This document shows, in pieces, positions 1 to 8,768 of a DNA stretch of 64,000 nucleotides (the first letter of the stretch is position 1; every line of letters begins with the position of its first letter). Origin of the DNA: Ignavibacteria bacterium (GTDB lineage: Bacteria > Bacteroidota > Ignavibacteria > OLB7); assembly GCA_020635205.1 (NCBI GenBank), contig JACKAE010000001.1, positions 1,218,118 to 1,282,117 on the forward strand. Direction: 5' to 3'. Under the pieces are notes generated by a model. The model made no database searches. It was not told the origin of the DNA and saw only the letters and a list, made by a program, of their open reading frames with translations. The translations under genes and the position numbers were made by a program.

Positions 1-207
1 CATCGCGAAGTACTGTCCTAACAGGTTGCCCGCAACAAATCCTTCGTACGACATCTCTTCGCCGTAATCGTAAATAACTTGCCGCAGTAGAAGGGCTGGC
101 TCCGCTTCGGTTGGTGCGTTCGGGTTCGTGTTCAATTCTTCAAACCCCTCTGTGCAAGCTGCTGTTAGGAAGGGAAACACAAGAACGATATATATCAGAT
201 ATTTCAT
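1..207 (-). CDS. SusD/RagB-like nutrient-binding lipoprotein (3' part outside window)
   Basis: The minus strand reads from an ATG at 207 off the left edge, giving 69 codons. The N-terminus has a hydrophobic stretch ending in LTAAC, a lipobox, followed by TEGFEELNTNPNAPTE, an opening typical of SusD-like lipoproteins. Family knowledge: SusD proteins sit on the outer face of the outer membrane and cap the SusC transporter. The gene lies 14 nt downstream of the SusC gene on the same strand, the standard susCD order. The substrate cannot be inferred because the binding domain is outside the window. Confidence 0.85.
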   Translation of the reverse strand, partial: MKYLIYIVLVFPFLTAACTEGFEELNTNPNAPTEAEPALLLRQVIYDYGEEMSYEGFVAGNLLGQYFAM

Positions 208-221
208 CGTGGTTTCTCTGC

Positions 222-3200
222 TTAGAAGTTGTAGTCAAGTTTGATACCGAAGCTGCGGCTTGAGGGATAGGACATATCCTCAACTCCTCCAACGAATCGT
301 GTTCCCTGCACTGCTAACTGTTCAGGATCGAAGTGAGGAATCTCACTCAGGGCAAACAGGTTCCTGCCAATCAGTGCAAGGCGAACGTTTCGTCCTCTCT
401 TAAGTATTCCCCCTTCGTTCGTTCCACGGAAGGTGTAGCCAACCGAGAACTGCCTCAGCTTCACGTAGGTTGCACTGTAGATGTTGTTCTCCTCGTGGTT
501 GCGGTCGTAGTATTGGCGGTAGTATCGCTCCGCAGAAATTGCGGTGCTGTTTTGTTCCCAGATTGGATTTGCATCTGTTCCAACGTTCACGACGCCGTCG
601 GCAACAATCCCTTCCTCGGGACGGTTCTCAGTGTCGCGCAACTGTCCACCAACCATAGCAAGTGAGAACGTTCTGGAAACCAGTTCTCCCCCTTGTCGCC
701 AGTCGATCAGGAAACTTGCATCCCACTCTTTATAGCGGAACGTGTTGTTGAAACCGAGAATGAAATCTGGGTTGTAGTTCCCCAATTTTCGCAGTCTGTT
801 GTCGGCGACGAAATTTCCATTCGCGTCAATCACAAACTTCCCTTCCTCATTTTTCAGGTAGCCAGTTCCGTACATGTCGCCGATCTCTCCCCCCTCCTCA
901 ACTTGGAACCAGACAGTCTGGTTTACGTTGTCGTAGATTCTCGAGTATGCCAACGTAATTCTATCGGCTCCCTCCGGCAGCGACTCAACGGTTGCCCGAT
1001 TGCTACTGAAGTTCACGGTTGCGTTCCACTCAAAGTTTTGGTTCACTACCGGTGTTACCTCAGCGACAATTTCTACTCCCTTCGAGCGAACACTCCCTCC
1101 ATTCACAACTTGCTGGGAGAATCCTGAGGAGATAGCAACGGGGAATGAGATGATTTGATTTTCGGTTAAGGCATTGTAGTAGGTTAGGTCAAGTCGAAGT
1201 CGATCGTTGAAGAAACGAAGGTCTGCCCCAACTTCAACGGCGGAAGTTTTCTCCGGAAGTAGATTCGAGTTTGGGATTACGTTCTGCGCCGTCGCGGTAG
1301 GTTGCGAGTTGTAGGGTGTTCCCGAGAGGAAGGCGAGAGACGTTTGGTAGGGGTCGGTATCATTTCCAACCTCTGCCCAGCTACCCCGGAGCTTCGCGAA
1401 CGAAATCCACGAGGGAAGCTCAACTGTGTTGGAGAGGATATAACTCATCGATGCTGAAGGGTAGAAGAAAGATGTGTTCGCAGTGGAAGTTGAGGTGGCC
1501 AGCGCACTCGACCAATCATTCCTTCCGGTGATGTCCAAGTAGAGGAAGTTCTTATAACCGAACTTTGCAAAGCCATAGAGGCTGTTAATCCGCTTCTTCG
1601 CTTCGTATTGGGTCACTCCAAGTGGTGAGGCAGCGTTGGCGAAGTTAAAGATGCCCGGTTGTGCTAAGGAGAGTGCTTCTGTCTGCTTGGTTGAGGCGTT
1701 CTGATCCATCCGATTTCCCCCCGCAGAAATCTCTGTCGAAAGGTCACCAAACCTTGTAGTGTAGTTCAACAGGAAGCTGTTGTTTATCTCCCTGAAGAAA
1801 ACCTCTTGCTCGGCATAAGCTCCAGTCTTAAATCGGTTTGAACTATAGTTCCGCCGGAATGTGCGGAGTTCGTTTGAGTAGTCCATGCCACTGTTGAAGG
1901 TTAGGCTAAGTTGTTCGGTGAAATCGTAGGTGGCGGCAATCCCTCCGAAGAGTCTGTCGCGACCAAACCCGTTCCGGTTCTCCAATAGCGTGAAGTAGGG
2001 ATTATCGAAGAAGGTATAGTTGAACGAGAACTGTTCTATTCCCTCAAGGTTCGGCTGCCAATACTCTTTCAAGTTTTCGGTGTTCATCGATCGAGGTCCC
2101 CACGCAACAAGTGCGTAGTTGATGTTCTCCGATCCATATCCGTTTGCCGGTCGGTTATCGCTGCTTGAATTTATGTAGTTGATAGAGGTTGAGATATCCA
2201 GTTCAGGTGCTGGGGTGAAGACCATCCGCCCAGCAACTGTTTTTCTCTTTAGGTTCACTCCGGGAATGTATGAGTCACTCCTCAAGTCGGTGAAGGAGAG
2301 GCGATAGCTTCCCTTATCGAAACCAGAGGAGATTGCCAAGTTATTGATCGCCGTCACTCCAGTTTCATAGAAGTCTTTTAGGTTGTCCGGGTGTGAGGTG
2401 AAAGGAGTCGGGGTGATAAGTGCTCCACCCCGCAAGGCAAGGTCTCCACCTCTGACAACCGTTCCGTTTGGCAACGTTACCGGACTGTCGAACTGTGGGA
2501 TGAGAGTCCCCTGATCGAGTGCCGGACCCCAGCTATAGGAGATGTTATCGTTTACCCCACCACCCAAACCATCTACAAACTCGAACTGACCTGAATTCCC
2601 CTGACCGTAGCGGTTCTGAAATTCTGGCAACTGAAAGGGTTGATCGAAGAAGACCGACGAACTGAAGCTGACTCCAAGCTCCTTGCTGCGGGAGCCATCT
2701 TTTGTTGTGACGATAACTACACCATTTGCCGCTCTGGTTCCATAGAGTGCCGCCGCACTCGGGCCTTTCAGCAAGGTGACCGATGCGATGTCATCCTGAT
2801 TCAGTTCCATTCCACCATTCCCAAAATCAACTTCCTGAAAACCAGCGGCGGCTTCGTTTGTTCGGTTGAAGTTTGTGTTGTTGTTGATAGGGACGCCATC
2901 TACAACGAAGAGAGGATTGTTGTTCGTAAAGGAGGCTTCTCCTCGAATCGTGACTTTCGACATGGAACCGACGCCGGTAGCCCCTTGCGTTACAGTAACT
3001 CCGGCCACTCTCCCCGCAAGGTTGTCGACAAAGTTCGGAGACTTCACTTCCGATAGCTCTGTCGAGTTCAGCTTCTGCACGGCATATCCTAAGGCTCGCG
3101 ACTCCCGTTTCAGGTTCAGTGCGGTTACCACTACTTCGTTCAGTTCCAGTGCCTCTGCCACAAGCTGGACATTGATCGTGCTTCGTCCACGTGCCTTCTC

Positions 3201-3446
3201 CTCCTGCGTTAGGTATCCAATAGAGCTGAAGATCAACAGAGCTGAATCACTCGATAGCTTCAAGGTATATTCTCCGTTGGCGTTGGTGGCCGTGCCATTG
3301 GAAGTCCCCCTCTCTACAACACTTACTCCCGGTATCGGCTCACCTGTTTCTCCATCTTCCACCCTTCCGCCGACACTTATCGATTGTGCCATACTAACGC
3401 TTGCGGCGAGGAGGAACAGAAAGAGTAATGAATAAAATCTGGTCAT
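222..3446 (-). CDS. TonB-linked outer-membrane transporter, SusC/RagA family
   Basis: 1074 aa, the usual SusC length. It has a signal peptide ending near MAQ (residue 21), then a carboxypeptidase-regulatory-like beta domain (about 24-95, with GGRVEDGETGEPIPGVSVV and an IGYLTQE end), the LNEVVVTAL linker typical of this family, and a plug domain (GRVAGVTVTQ, then IRGEAS and PLFVVDGVPI). A long 22-strand-type barrel follows, ending in an aromatic residue (LDYNF). Known role: TonB-dependent uptake of oligosaccharides, peptides or other large nutrients across the outer membrane, with the SusD lipoprotein encoded immediately downstream. No sigma/anti-sigma pair or degradative enzyme is adjacent, so the substrate is unknown. 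The start ATG is followed directly by a strong signal peptide. Confidence 0.95.
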   Translation of the reverse strand: MTRFYSLLFLFLLAASVSMAQSISVGGRVEDGETGEPIPGVSVVERGTSNGTATNANGEYTLKLSSDSALLIFSSIGYLTQEEKARGRSTINVQLVAEALELNEVVVTALNLKRESRALGYAVQKLNSTELSEVKSPNFVDNLAGRVAGVTVTQGATGVGSMSKVTIRGEASFTNNNPLFVVDGVPINNNTNFNRTNEAAAGFQEVDFGNGGMELNQDDIASVTLLKGPSAAALYGTRAANGVVIVTTKDGSRSKELGVSFSSSVFFDQPFQLPEFQNRYGQGNSGQFEFVDGLGGGVNDNISYSWGPALDQGTLIPQFDSPVTLPNGTVVRGGDLALRGGALITPTPFTSHPDNLKDFYETGVTAINNLAISSGFDKGSYRLSFTDLRSDSYIPGVNLKRKTVAGRMVFTPAPELDISTSINYINSSSDNRPANGYGSENINYALVAWGPRSMNTENLKEYWQPNLEGIEQFSFNYTFFDNPYFTLLENRNGFGRDRLFGGIAATYDFTEQLSLTFNSGMDYSNELRTFRRNYSSNRFKTGAYAEQEVFFREINNSFLLNYTTRFGDLSTEISAGGNRMDQNASTKQTEALSLAQPGIFNFANAASPLGVTQYEAKKRINSLYGFAKFGYKNFLYLDITGRNDWSSALATSTSTANTSFFYPSASMSYILSNTVELPSWISFAKLRGSWAEVGNDTDPYQTSLAFLSGTPYNSQPTATAQNVIPNSNLLPEKTSAVEVGADLRFFNDRLRLDLTYYNALTENQIISFPVAISSGFSQQVVNGGSVRSKGVEIVAEVTPVVNQNFEWNATVNFSSNRATVESLPEGADRITLAYSRIYDNVNQTVWFQVEEGGEIGDMYGTGYLKNEEGKFVIDANGNFVADNRLRKLGNYNPDFILGFNNTFRYKEWDASFLIDWRQGGELVSRTFSLAMVGGQLRDTENRPEEGIVADGVVNVGTDANPIWEQNSTAISAERYYRQYYDRNHEENNIYSATYVKLRQFSVGYTFRGTNEGGILKRGRNVRLALIGRNLFALSEIPHFDPEQLAVQGTRFVGGVEDMSYPSSRSFGIKLDYNF

Positions 3447-3572
3447 TTATGTTTTTTGCTAATAGCTAATAATTGATATAGTGTTCTGTGCCTATGCTCC
3501 TTGAGCAGTGATTGAGGTAACCTCATTAACACCCCGATTTATCAGGGTGCTCAGGAGCATCAGCAGAGGGGA

Positions 3573-3591
3573 AAACGGCTTCAAGCCGTTT
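3573..3591. repeat. REP-like hairpin
   Basis: Arms AAACGGCTT and AAGCCGTTT pair perfectly around a single C. No T-tract follows, so it is not a textbook terminator. It belongs with the other small TTCA/TAAA-loop hairpins of this window. Confidence 0.6.
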
Positions 3592-3614
3592 CTCGCCCGG
3601 TTCTCTCTCCACTC

Positions 3615-3635
3615 CCCCCGACTAAAAGTCGGGGG
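3615..3635. repeat. REP-like hairpin
   Basis: Arms CCCCCGACT and AGTCGGGGG form a perfect 9-bp stem around AAA. The form (a GC-rich stem with a TAAA-type loop) is common among dispersed intergenic hairpins in bacterial genomes. No T-run follows. Confidence 0.6.
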
Positions 3636-3888
3636 TTACGATGAGTCTTGATCTCGACTCATCGTACTCAACTAATTCGGCAACGATCATCCTCAGAGCA
3701 TGCCACCTCTTTGTGCAATCGTTCGCTCGCACACGACTGCTCACGGATAGATAACTCGGAAAAAGGAGTTTGTAGCTTTGCGGCTTCTCTGTTCGTTGCG
3801 CATAGTCAGGCTCGCCGGAGTAGAGAGCTGAGCTTGCTCGCTCAACTGATTGCTTTAGCGATACGGTGAGGTTGTGGCAGCAATCCTT

Positions 3889-3920
3889 CTCTCAACGTAA
3901 TAGCGTAGCGTTGAGGAGAG
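3889..3920. repeat. Imperfect inverted repeat downstream of the DUF2064 gene
   Basis: CTCTCAACG pairs with CGTTGAG plus AGAG (one bulged G) across an 11-nt loop. It lies 31 nt past the stop codon of the minus-strand gene ending at 3951, so it could serve as a terminator, but there is no clear U-tract. Confidence 0.4.
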
Positions 3921-3950
3921 AGTCAAACTATGTTGATCGATCAGAGTTGT

Positions 3951-4697
3951 TTAGAAGAGAGGAGGGGAGGAGAGAAAAGAGCGAGTGAGAGCTTTCCGAC
4001 GAGTTCTCGTCAGCTCGTGCTGTTGCGAATAAGTATGGGCTCCCGCGCAGCGCAGAGCAAATCGAAAGAGCTTGGTAAGTGCCCGAAGTGCTTCGGGGGC
4101 TAACCAAGAGTCAAAATCTTCGCGGGTTATGTCGAGTGTCTGGGCGTTAGGGAGGGAGGTCAGTTCTGAAAAGAGGCGTGGGGTTTGCCATGAGAGTTCT
4201 CGGAAAAGGGTCGAGTTGCTGTCGTGGCGTAACCCAACCAAAAATGCTCCCCCATCTTTTGTCGGACCTCCAACGTACGAGGTTCCACCCTTTAGCAAGT
4301 CGATGGCTCTGGAAACATCGTTTGGAGAGATGTCGGGGCAATCGTTGCCGACGATCACAACGTTTTGGTAGCCAAGTTGGAAGGCATCGGCTGCGCCGTT
4401 TGTGATCCGCTCGCCAAAGCTCTCCCCTCGTTGTACAATAAGTGGGAGAGTTTCTGTTGGTGATGAGTGGGAAGCCGAGACGACAATTACGTCGATTCCC
4501 TTTCTCTGTAACCCCCGCAGTCGAGAGAGGAGAAGTTGGTTCAGGCGACGATAGGCTTGTGGGCCTCCCCCAACAGCTTTCGCTGGCAACGGCTTTAGCT
4601 GAGCTTCGCTCCGCTCGTCCCGAATAAAGAAGAGAAGTGCGTTACGGCTTTCCCTTCTCTTCCCCCTCTCTTGTATAGTTGTCGCAATCTGAAGCAT
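3951..4697 (-). CDS. DUF2064 / TIGR04282-type glycosyltransferase-like protein
   Basis: 248 aa, cytosolic. The N-terminus keeps the GGGPQAYRRLNQLLLSRL region, the middle VIVGNDCPDIS (the family's GSDCPDL nucleotide-binding motif) and GPTKDGGAFLVGL (the GPAxDGGYxLIGL motif). These identify the DUF2064 family, GT-A-fold enzymes often found with arsenosugar or radical-SAM gene sets. No such partners are present here, so the substrate is unknown. The C-terminal ~40 residues (HTYSQQHELTRTRRKA onward) are basic and look unlike the core family, so the end may be a read-through extension. The next gene upstream on the same strand is 55 nt away. Confidence 0.8.
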   Translation of the reverse strand: MLQIATTIQERGKRRESRNALLFFIRDERSEAQLKPLPAKAVGGGPQAYRRLNQLLLSRLRGLQRKGIDVIVVSASHSSPTETLPLIVQRGESFGERITNGAADAFQLGYQNVVIVGNDCPDISPNDVSRAIDLLKGGTSYVGGPTKDGGAFLVGLRHDSNSTLFRELSWQTPRLFSELTSLPNAQTLDITREDFDSWLAPEALRALTKLFRFALRCAGAHTYSQQHELTRTRRKALTRSFLSSPPLF

Positions 4698-4752
4698 AGA
4701 GAACCGAAGATGTCGATCCGAACAGGTTTCTTACCAGAATCAGGGAATCTTT

Positions 4753-5343
4753 CTACAACACTGGCATAAACCGAGGTCGAAGCTTATCACTAAATTCAGG
4801 CGGCAGACCGAAGTGACGGCCTCCAAAGTCGTCGAAAATTTCGAGTGTTTCGTTCGAGAGAAGTTCTCCCATTTCGTTGAGTGCTTCCTCGCCAATCAAG
4901 TAGGGGAATACTGAGAGGATGAGCTGATCCCCCTTGCAATGCGCCACAACCTGATATTCGGTCAGCCCTTCAACTCTTGTTCCCTTAATTGCACAGGTGG
5001 CAACCCACTTGCCAAAATCTATATTCTCCTCCTCAGTCCACTTCATCCTCTCTTGCAGATTAATTCCACTACTGAAGTACTGTTCCAATCTCGTTCTGGA
5101 TTCTCGTGACAGAGATTTCGTGATCTCCTCGGCACAACTCATACAGATCGCATATTCGAAGACTGTATCGCTAATAGCGAAGCCGGGATAGGTGCGGAAT
5201 GCTTTTTCAATCAAGTATTCGGTTTCAGAATCGAGAAGTGATCGAAAGCATTCGATGCAGTTTGTGTAAAGCTCCCCCGTCTCGTGCGAGCGGAAGATGT
5301 GTGGGATAGGAGTAGTTGGCAGATGTGAATGTATATCGGACAT
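4753..5343 (-). CDS. Hypothetical protein with two Cys pairs
   Basis: About 196 aa from the start I prefer. An ATG at 5343 is preceded by AGGGAGA at good spacing, whereas the longer frame to 5382 adds 13 residues with no ribosome site. The protein shows CIEC and CMSC pairs about 45 residues apart (YTNCIECFRSLL and AICMSCAEEIT), which could bind one zinc ion, followed by an acidic alpha/beta region ending FGLPPEFSDKLRPRFMPVL. There is no signal peptide or membrane segment. I do not recognise the family. It is probably co-transcribed with the DUF2064 gene 55 nt downstream. Confidence 0.7.
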   Translation of the reverse strand: MSDIHSHLPTTPIPHIFRSHETGELYTNCIECFRSLLDSETEYLIEKAFRTYPGFAISDTVFEYAICMSCAEEITKSLSRESRTRLEQYFSSGINLQERMKWTEEENIDFGKWVATCAIKGTRVEGLTEYQVVAHCKGDQLILSVFPYLIGEEALNEMGELLSNETLEIFDDFGGRHFGLPPEFSDKLRPRFMPVL

Positions 5344-5557
5344 AGAAATCTCCCTGAGCCTGCATGGATATTTATACAGCATCTACTCACGATCTGTACA
5401 TAGTGAAGAATACTTCAAATCTACAAAATCCCACTTTCGTATTCTTCTCGTTTCTTCTTTATTCCTTGCCGAGAAGGGGGAGAATCTACTTAAAGCAGTA
5501 CATTGAGTGACCCGAAAAAATGACAACATTTTCATTGCAATCATTTTGAAAATGCCG

Positions 5558-5565
5558 TACCTTTG
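5558..5565 (+). promoter_or_regulatory. Bacteroidota-type -7 promoter box for the TPR gene
   Basis: TACCTTTG followed by C matches the Bacteroidota consensus TAnnTTTGC exactly. An ATTG that could act as the -33 element ends 20 nt upstream (5534-5537). Transcription would begin near 5572, almost at the ATG of 5574, so either translation is leaderless or the ATG at 5604 is the real start. Confidence 0.55.
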
Positions 5566-5573
5566 CCCGCGGG

Positions 5574-8500
5574 TTGAAATGTTCACTTAAAGTAGTGCTT
5601 CAAATGCCTTTCGGTCACAACCCGCGTCGGCATTGCCACAATCTTTCTGGTCTATCCTGTTTTGCAGTAGCCGAGGTCGTGGTGATTTCTTTCGCTTTTC
5701 TTCTTGGGTTACCTTCGTTGGTTGCCCAACCAAATCCTGTCTCCACAACTCCGTTTCCGTTTACCAGCGAGCGATTTATCCGCAATGGTGAATTTTTTCG
5801 AGCATTTCAATCAGATTTCGAGGAAAATCATTCATGGAGTTCATCCGAACGCCTGTTGAGGTCTGATGCTGCAATCTATGCTGACCTTCGTCACGCGGCC
5901 TTACAGGAGTTGGCGGAGTTGCGGGAAGATCGAATAAACCAAAACTATGCTGCCACAGCCTCTCTCCGAATTGGCCTAATTACGCTTAAAAAGGAAGACT
6001 ATGGTCGAGCACGCCTGAATTTTAACGATGCGGTAGCAACAGGAGAGGAGAATGCAGATGTTGCCCTGGGCTATATCGCAGGAGAAGCACTCTTTTGGAT
6101 TGGCGCAAGCCACCTGATGGAATCGGGACGTGGTGGGTATACACAGGCGATTTCCTCGTTTAAGGCCAGTATTTCTTCGTTTCCAGCAAATCCACGAGCC
6201 GATGACGCACTCTACTTTCTCGGTCAGCTTGCCGAGGCGCGGGACGATTTCGACGACGCTCTTCTCTTCTACGGAGATTTGCTCGAGCAATATCCCCACA
6301 GCGACTATCGGGTTGCCGCAGCCATTCGCCGCACACAGCTTCTGAACATGCTTCACCGCTTCGATGAGGCAATGAACGAGCTTGAAGTTGCCGAGACGAT
6401 GTGGTCCTGGTATAAAGCAGAAAAGTCAGAGACATCGCAGCGATATCACCACAAAGTAGACCTTGAACTGGTCTTGCTTCGGGGTGAAATCAGTATTGGA
6501 CGGAATGACCTGCCCGGAGCCGAGCGAGCTTGGCTGACACTTCTCTACGAACTCGATGGCGGATACCGACGAGCCGGTATGTTGGGTCTTGCCGAAACCT
6601 ATCGTGTTGCTGGGCTTACAGATTCGGCAGTTTCCCTCTATTCGCGCATTATTGAAGAAAAACGGGATGATTCTCCCGGAATGCAGGCCGAATATTTTCT
6701 GGCGATTGCACTGATTGGATCGTCCAACACTTCAGATCAAGCCAAGGAGGAAGCTCGGGGAGTACTGCAAGAAATTGCTGAAGCTGAAGACCACACCATG
6801 CGGGATCAGGCACTACTGACCTTAGGTGATCTCGCCTACAGAGAGGGTGATTTCGTTCAATCTGTCGCATTCTGCCGCGAGGTGATCGAGAGAACACCCT
6901 CCCGCAGAGTTAAAGCAAGAGCTGAGGCTCTATCTGGTGGAGCCAACTTGCAACTTCATCGATTCGATGCTTCCGCCCGAGCCTTTGCGCAGGCAGAGGA
7001 GATTGCCGCTTCAATTTCCGACCGTGATATGCCGGAGCGGGAATATCTAATGGATCTCTCTGGTCGGATGCGTGGAGTTGCCTTGATGTGGGGAGAGAGA
7101 TACGACGAGGCGGTTGCTGCCTTTAACGTCTGGCTCAGAGACTACTCGGATACCACACTGATTCCTACTGTGCTTTGGCTTCGAGGGGAGACTGAGTTTG
7201 CAGCCGAGCGATATGGCGAGGCTGTCAGGACTATGGAGGGAATTGTAGAGGATTGGTTAGAGTCCGACCGGGTGGAGCCAGCACTCTACACAATTGGCTG
7301 GTCGCAGTTGCGGATGAACAACTTGCCGAAAGCTGAGTCAGCTTTTGCCCGATTAGTGAAAGCCTATCCCCTCTCCGAATTCGCGGCGCAAAGCCAGATT
7401 AGACGTGGTGACTGCTTCTACTTGCAGAAAAATTTTGGAACGGCAGCGGACATCTATGGGACAATCGAGACGATGAACCCCACGCCGGAGGAGGCACAGT
7501 ATGCGGCCTACCAGAAGGCAATGGCTGTTTGGCAGGCAGGGGATACCGTTTCGGCGCGGCGGAACTTCTCAATTTTTGTCGCCAATAACGGGGGATCGGA
7601 GTGGGGAGACGATGCTCTCTTCATGAGTGGACTGCTCGACTACCGTGCTGGCGACTTTGAGGGGGCAATCAAAATCATGCGAACACTCCTCGACACCTAC
7701 GCCGACAGCCGCCTTCACGCCCGCGCTTACTACACAATCGGAGATTCCTACTATCGAATGCGAAAGTTTGATGAGGCCGTTGCAGCCTACTCGATTGTTA
7801 CCGAACGATTCCCCGAAAGTACCTACATGAAAGATGCCGAGACCGGCATTGTCTACGCGCGGGCAGCCTTGGAAAAAGTGAACGATCGCTCTCAGCTTGA
7901 GGCTGTGCAAGTAAACGAGATTGGGGGACGCCCAAGCTACGAACTGGAGCTACGTCGGGCACAGATTTTCCTCGATGCCAATCGAATTGAAGATGCTGAG
8001 AAAGAGTATCAGTCATTCATCGCGAATAATCCTGAAAGTGGCAATCTGCCGGTTGCGTGGCTTGGTTTGGCAGACTGTGCGTTGCTTCGTAGGGATACAG
8101 CGGCAGCAATAGATACGTTAGCAACGCTTGTCAGGACGTTTAACGAGGGACATGTGGTTCCGGCTGCCGCACTTCGTTTGGTAGACCTTCACTTGTTGGA
8201 GTCCGATACAGTAAGTGCTATCGAGACACTTGCAAATCTTCGAGCAAAGTTCTCCGAGAGTGCTGCGGCCTCGACAGCGTTGATTAAAGAGGCTGAGCTT
8301 CTGCTTAGCACAGGGCGTCGTCAAGATGCAAAAGGAGTGCTACGAGAGGGAGTTGCAGGTTTAGATAGCATCAGTGGGCATCAGACGCGGAGTGGGGGGC
8401 GGATCCTAAGCCTGATAGCCGAACTGGAAATTGCTGATGGTGAAATCGATAGTGCCCGGAGCCGCTGGCAACTTCTGGCCGAGCGAACGGACTCGTTGGC

Positions 8501-8768
8501 AGCCAAAGCGCTTCTGGATCTGGCTGATAGCTACACGAAGACCAAGGAGACAGAAAAGGCTATCGAAGCCTATCAGGGCTTGTTAAAGCGAATATCGTCC
8601 GATAGTGGTTTGCGTGCCCAAGCGGAACTTGGGTTGGCGCGGGCATACGAGGCGAGTGGGGATATAAACAAAGCCTTAGAACTCTACCGGGCGATTATTG
8701 AACGCCACGGCGATGATCCCTACAGCAAGGAGGCCGGGCGGAGGCTTCAGGAGATAGAAGATCTATGA
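5574..8768 (+). CDS. Large exported tetratricopeptide-repeat protein
   Basis: 1064 aa from the first ATG. A second ATG at 5604 is equally plausible given the promoter box at 5558. A hydrophobic segment (VVVISFAFLLGLPSLVAQ) gives a signal peptide cleaved near residue 50. The rest is almost continuous TPR helices, with repeated motifs such as ALYFLGQLAEARDDFDDAL, AYYTIGDSYYRMRKFDEAV and RAYEASGDINKALELYRAI. Tandem TPRs of this sort scaffold envelope complexes; the BamD/YbgF-like spacing fits a periplasmic location. The stop overlaps the start of the next gene (ATGA at 8765-8768), so the two are translationally coupled. That gene encodes an outer-membrane barrel, and I infer that the TPR protein acts on or with it. 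No enzymatic motif is visible. Confidence 0.85.
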   Translation: MKCSLKVVLQMPFGHNPRRHCHNLSGLSCFAVAEVVVISFAFLLGLPSLVAQPNPVSTTPFPFTSERFIRNGEFFRAFQSDFEENHSWSSSERLLRSDAAIYADLRHAALQELAELREDRINQNYAATASLRIGLITLKKEDYGRARLNFNDAVATGEENADVALGYIAGEALFWIGASHLMESGRGGYTQAISSFKASISSFPANPRADDALYFLGQLAEARDDFDDALLFYGDLLEQYPHSDYRVAAAIRRTQLLNMLHRFDEAMNELEVAETMWSWYKAEKSETSQRYHHKVDLELVLLRGEISIGRNDLPGAERAWLTLLYELDGGYRRAGMLGLAETYRVAGLTDSAVSLYSRIIEEKRDDSPGMQAEYFLAIALIGSSNTSDQAKEEARGVLQEIAEAEDHTMRDQALLTLGDLAYREGDFVQSVAFCREVIERTPSRRVKARAEALSGGANLQLHRFDASARAFAQAEEIAASISDRDMPEREYLMDLSGRMRGVALMWGERYDEAVAAFNVWLRDYSDTTLIPTVLWLRGETEFAAERYGEAVRTMEGIVEDWLESDRVEPALYTIGWSQLRMNNLPKAESAFARLVKAYPLSEFAAQSQIRRGDCFYLQKNFGTAADIYGTIETMNPTPEEAQYAAYQKAMAVWQAGDTVSARRNFSIFVANNGGSEWGDDALFMSGLLDYRAGDFEGAIKIMRTLLDTYADSRLHARAYYTIGDSYYRMRKFDEAVAAYSIVTERFPESTYMKDAETGIVYARAALEKVNDRSQLEAVQVNEIGGRPSYELELRRAQIFLDANRIEDAEKEYQSFIANNPESGNLPVAWLGLADCALLRRDTAAAIDTLATLVRTFNEGHVVPAAALRLVDLHLLESDTVSAIETLANLRAKFSESAAASTALIKEAELLLSTGRRQDAKGVLREGVAGLDSISGHQTRSGGRILSLIAELEIADGEIDSARSRWQLLAERTDSLAAKALLDLADSYTKTKETEKAIEAYQGLLKRISSDSGLRAQAELGLARAYEASGDINKALELYRAIIERHGDDPYSKEAGRRLQEIEDL

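Larger units (their letters stand above)
3447..3950. other. Intergenic region with several small palindromes
   Basis: About 500 nt without a convincing gene; the 73-codon plus-strand ORF at 3648-3869 has no recognisable features. The stretch holds at least three inverted repeats: 3573-3591, 3615-3635 and 3889-3920. The density of short hairpins suggests a landing zone for small dispersed repeats. It should also hold the promoter of the minus-strand SusC gene, but I see no clear TAnnTTTG box close to 3446. Confidence 0.6.

Noticed and set aside
3648..3869. 73-codon plus-strand ORF downstream of SusC on the other strand
   Set aside because: Low-quality sequence in a hairpin-rich spacer, with no motif and no ribosome site.
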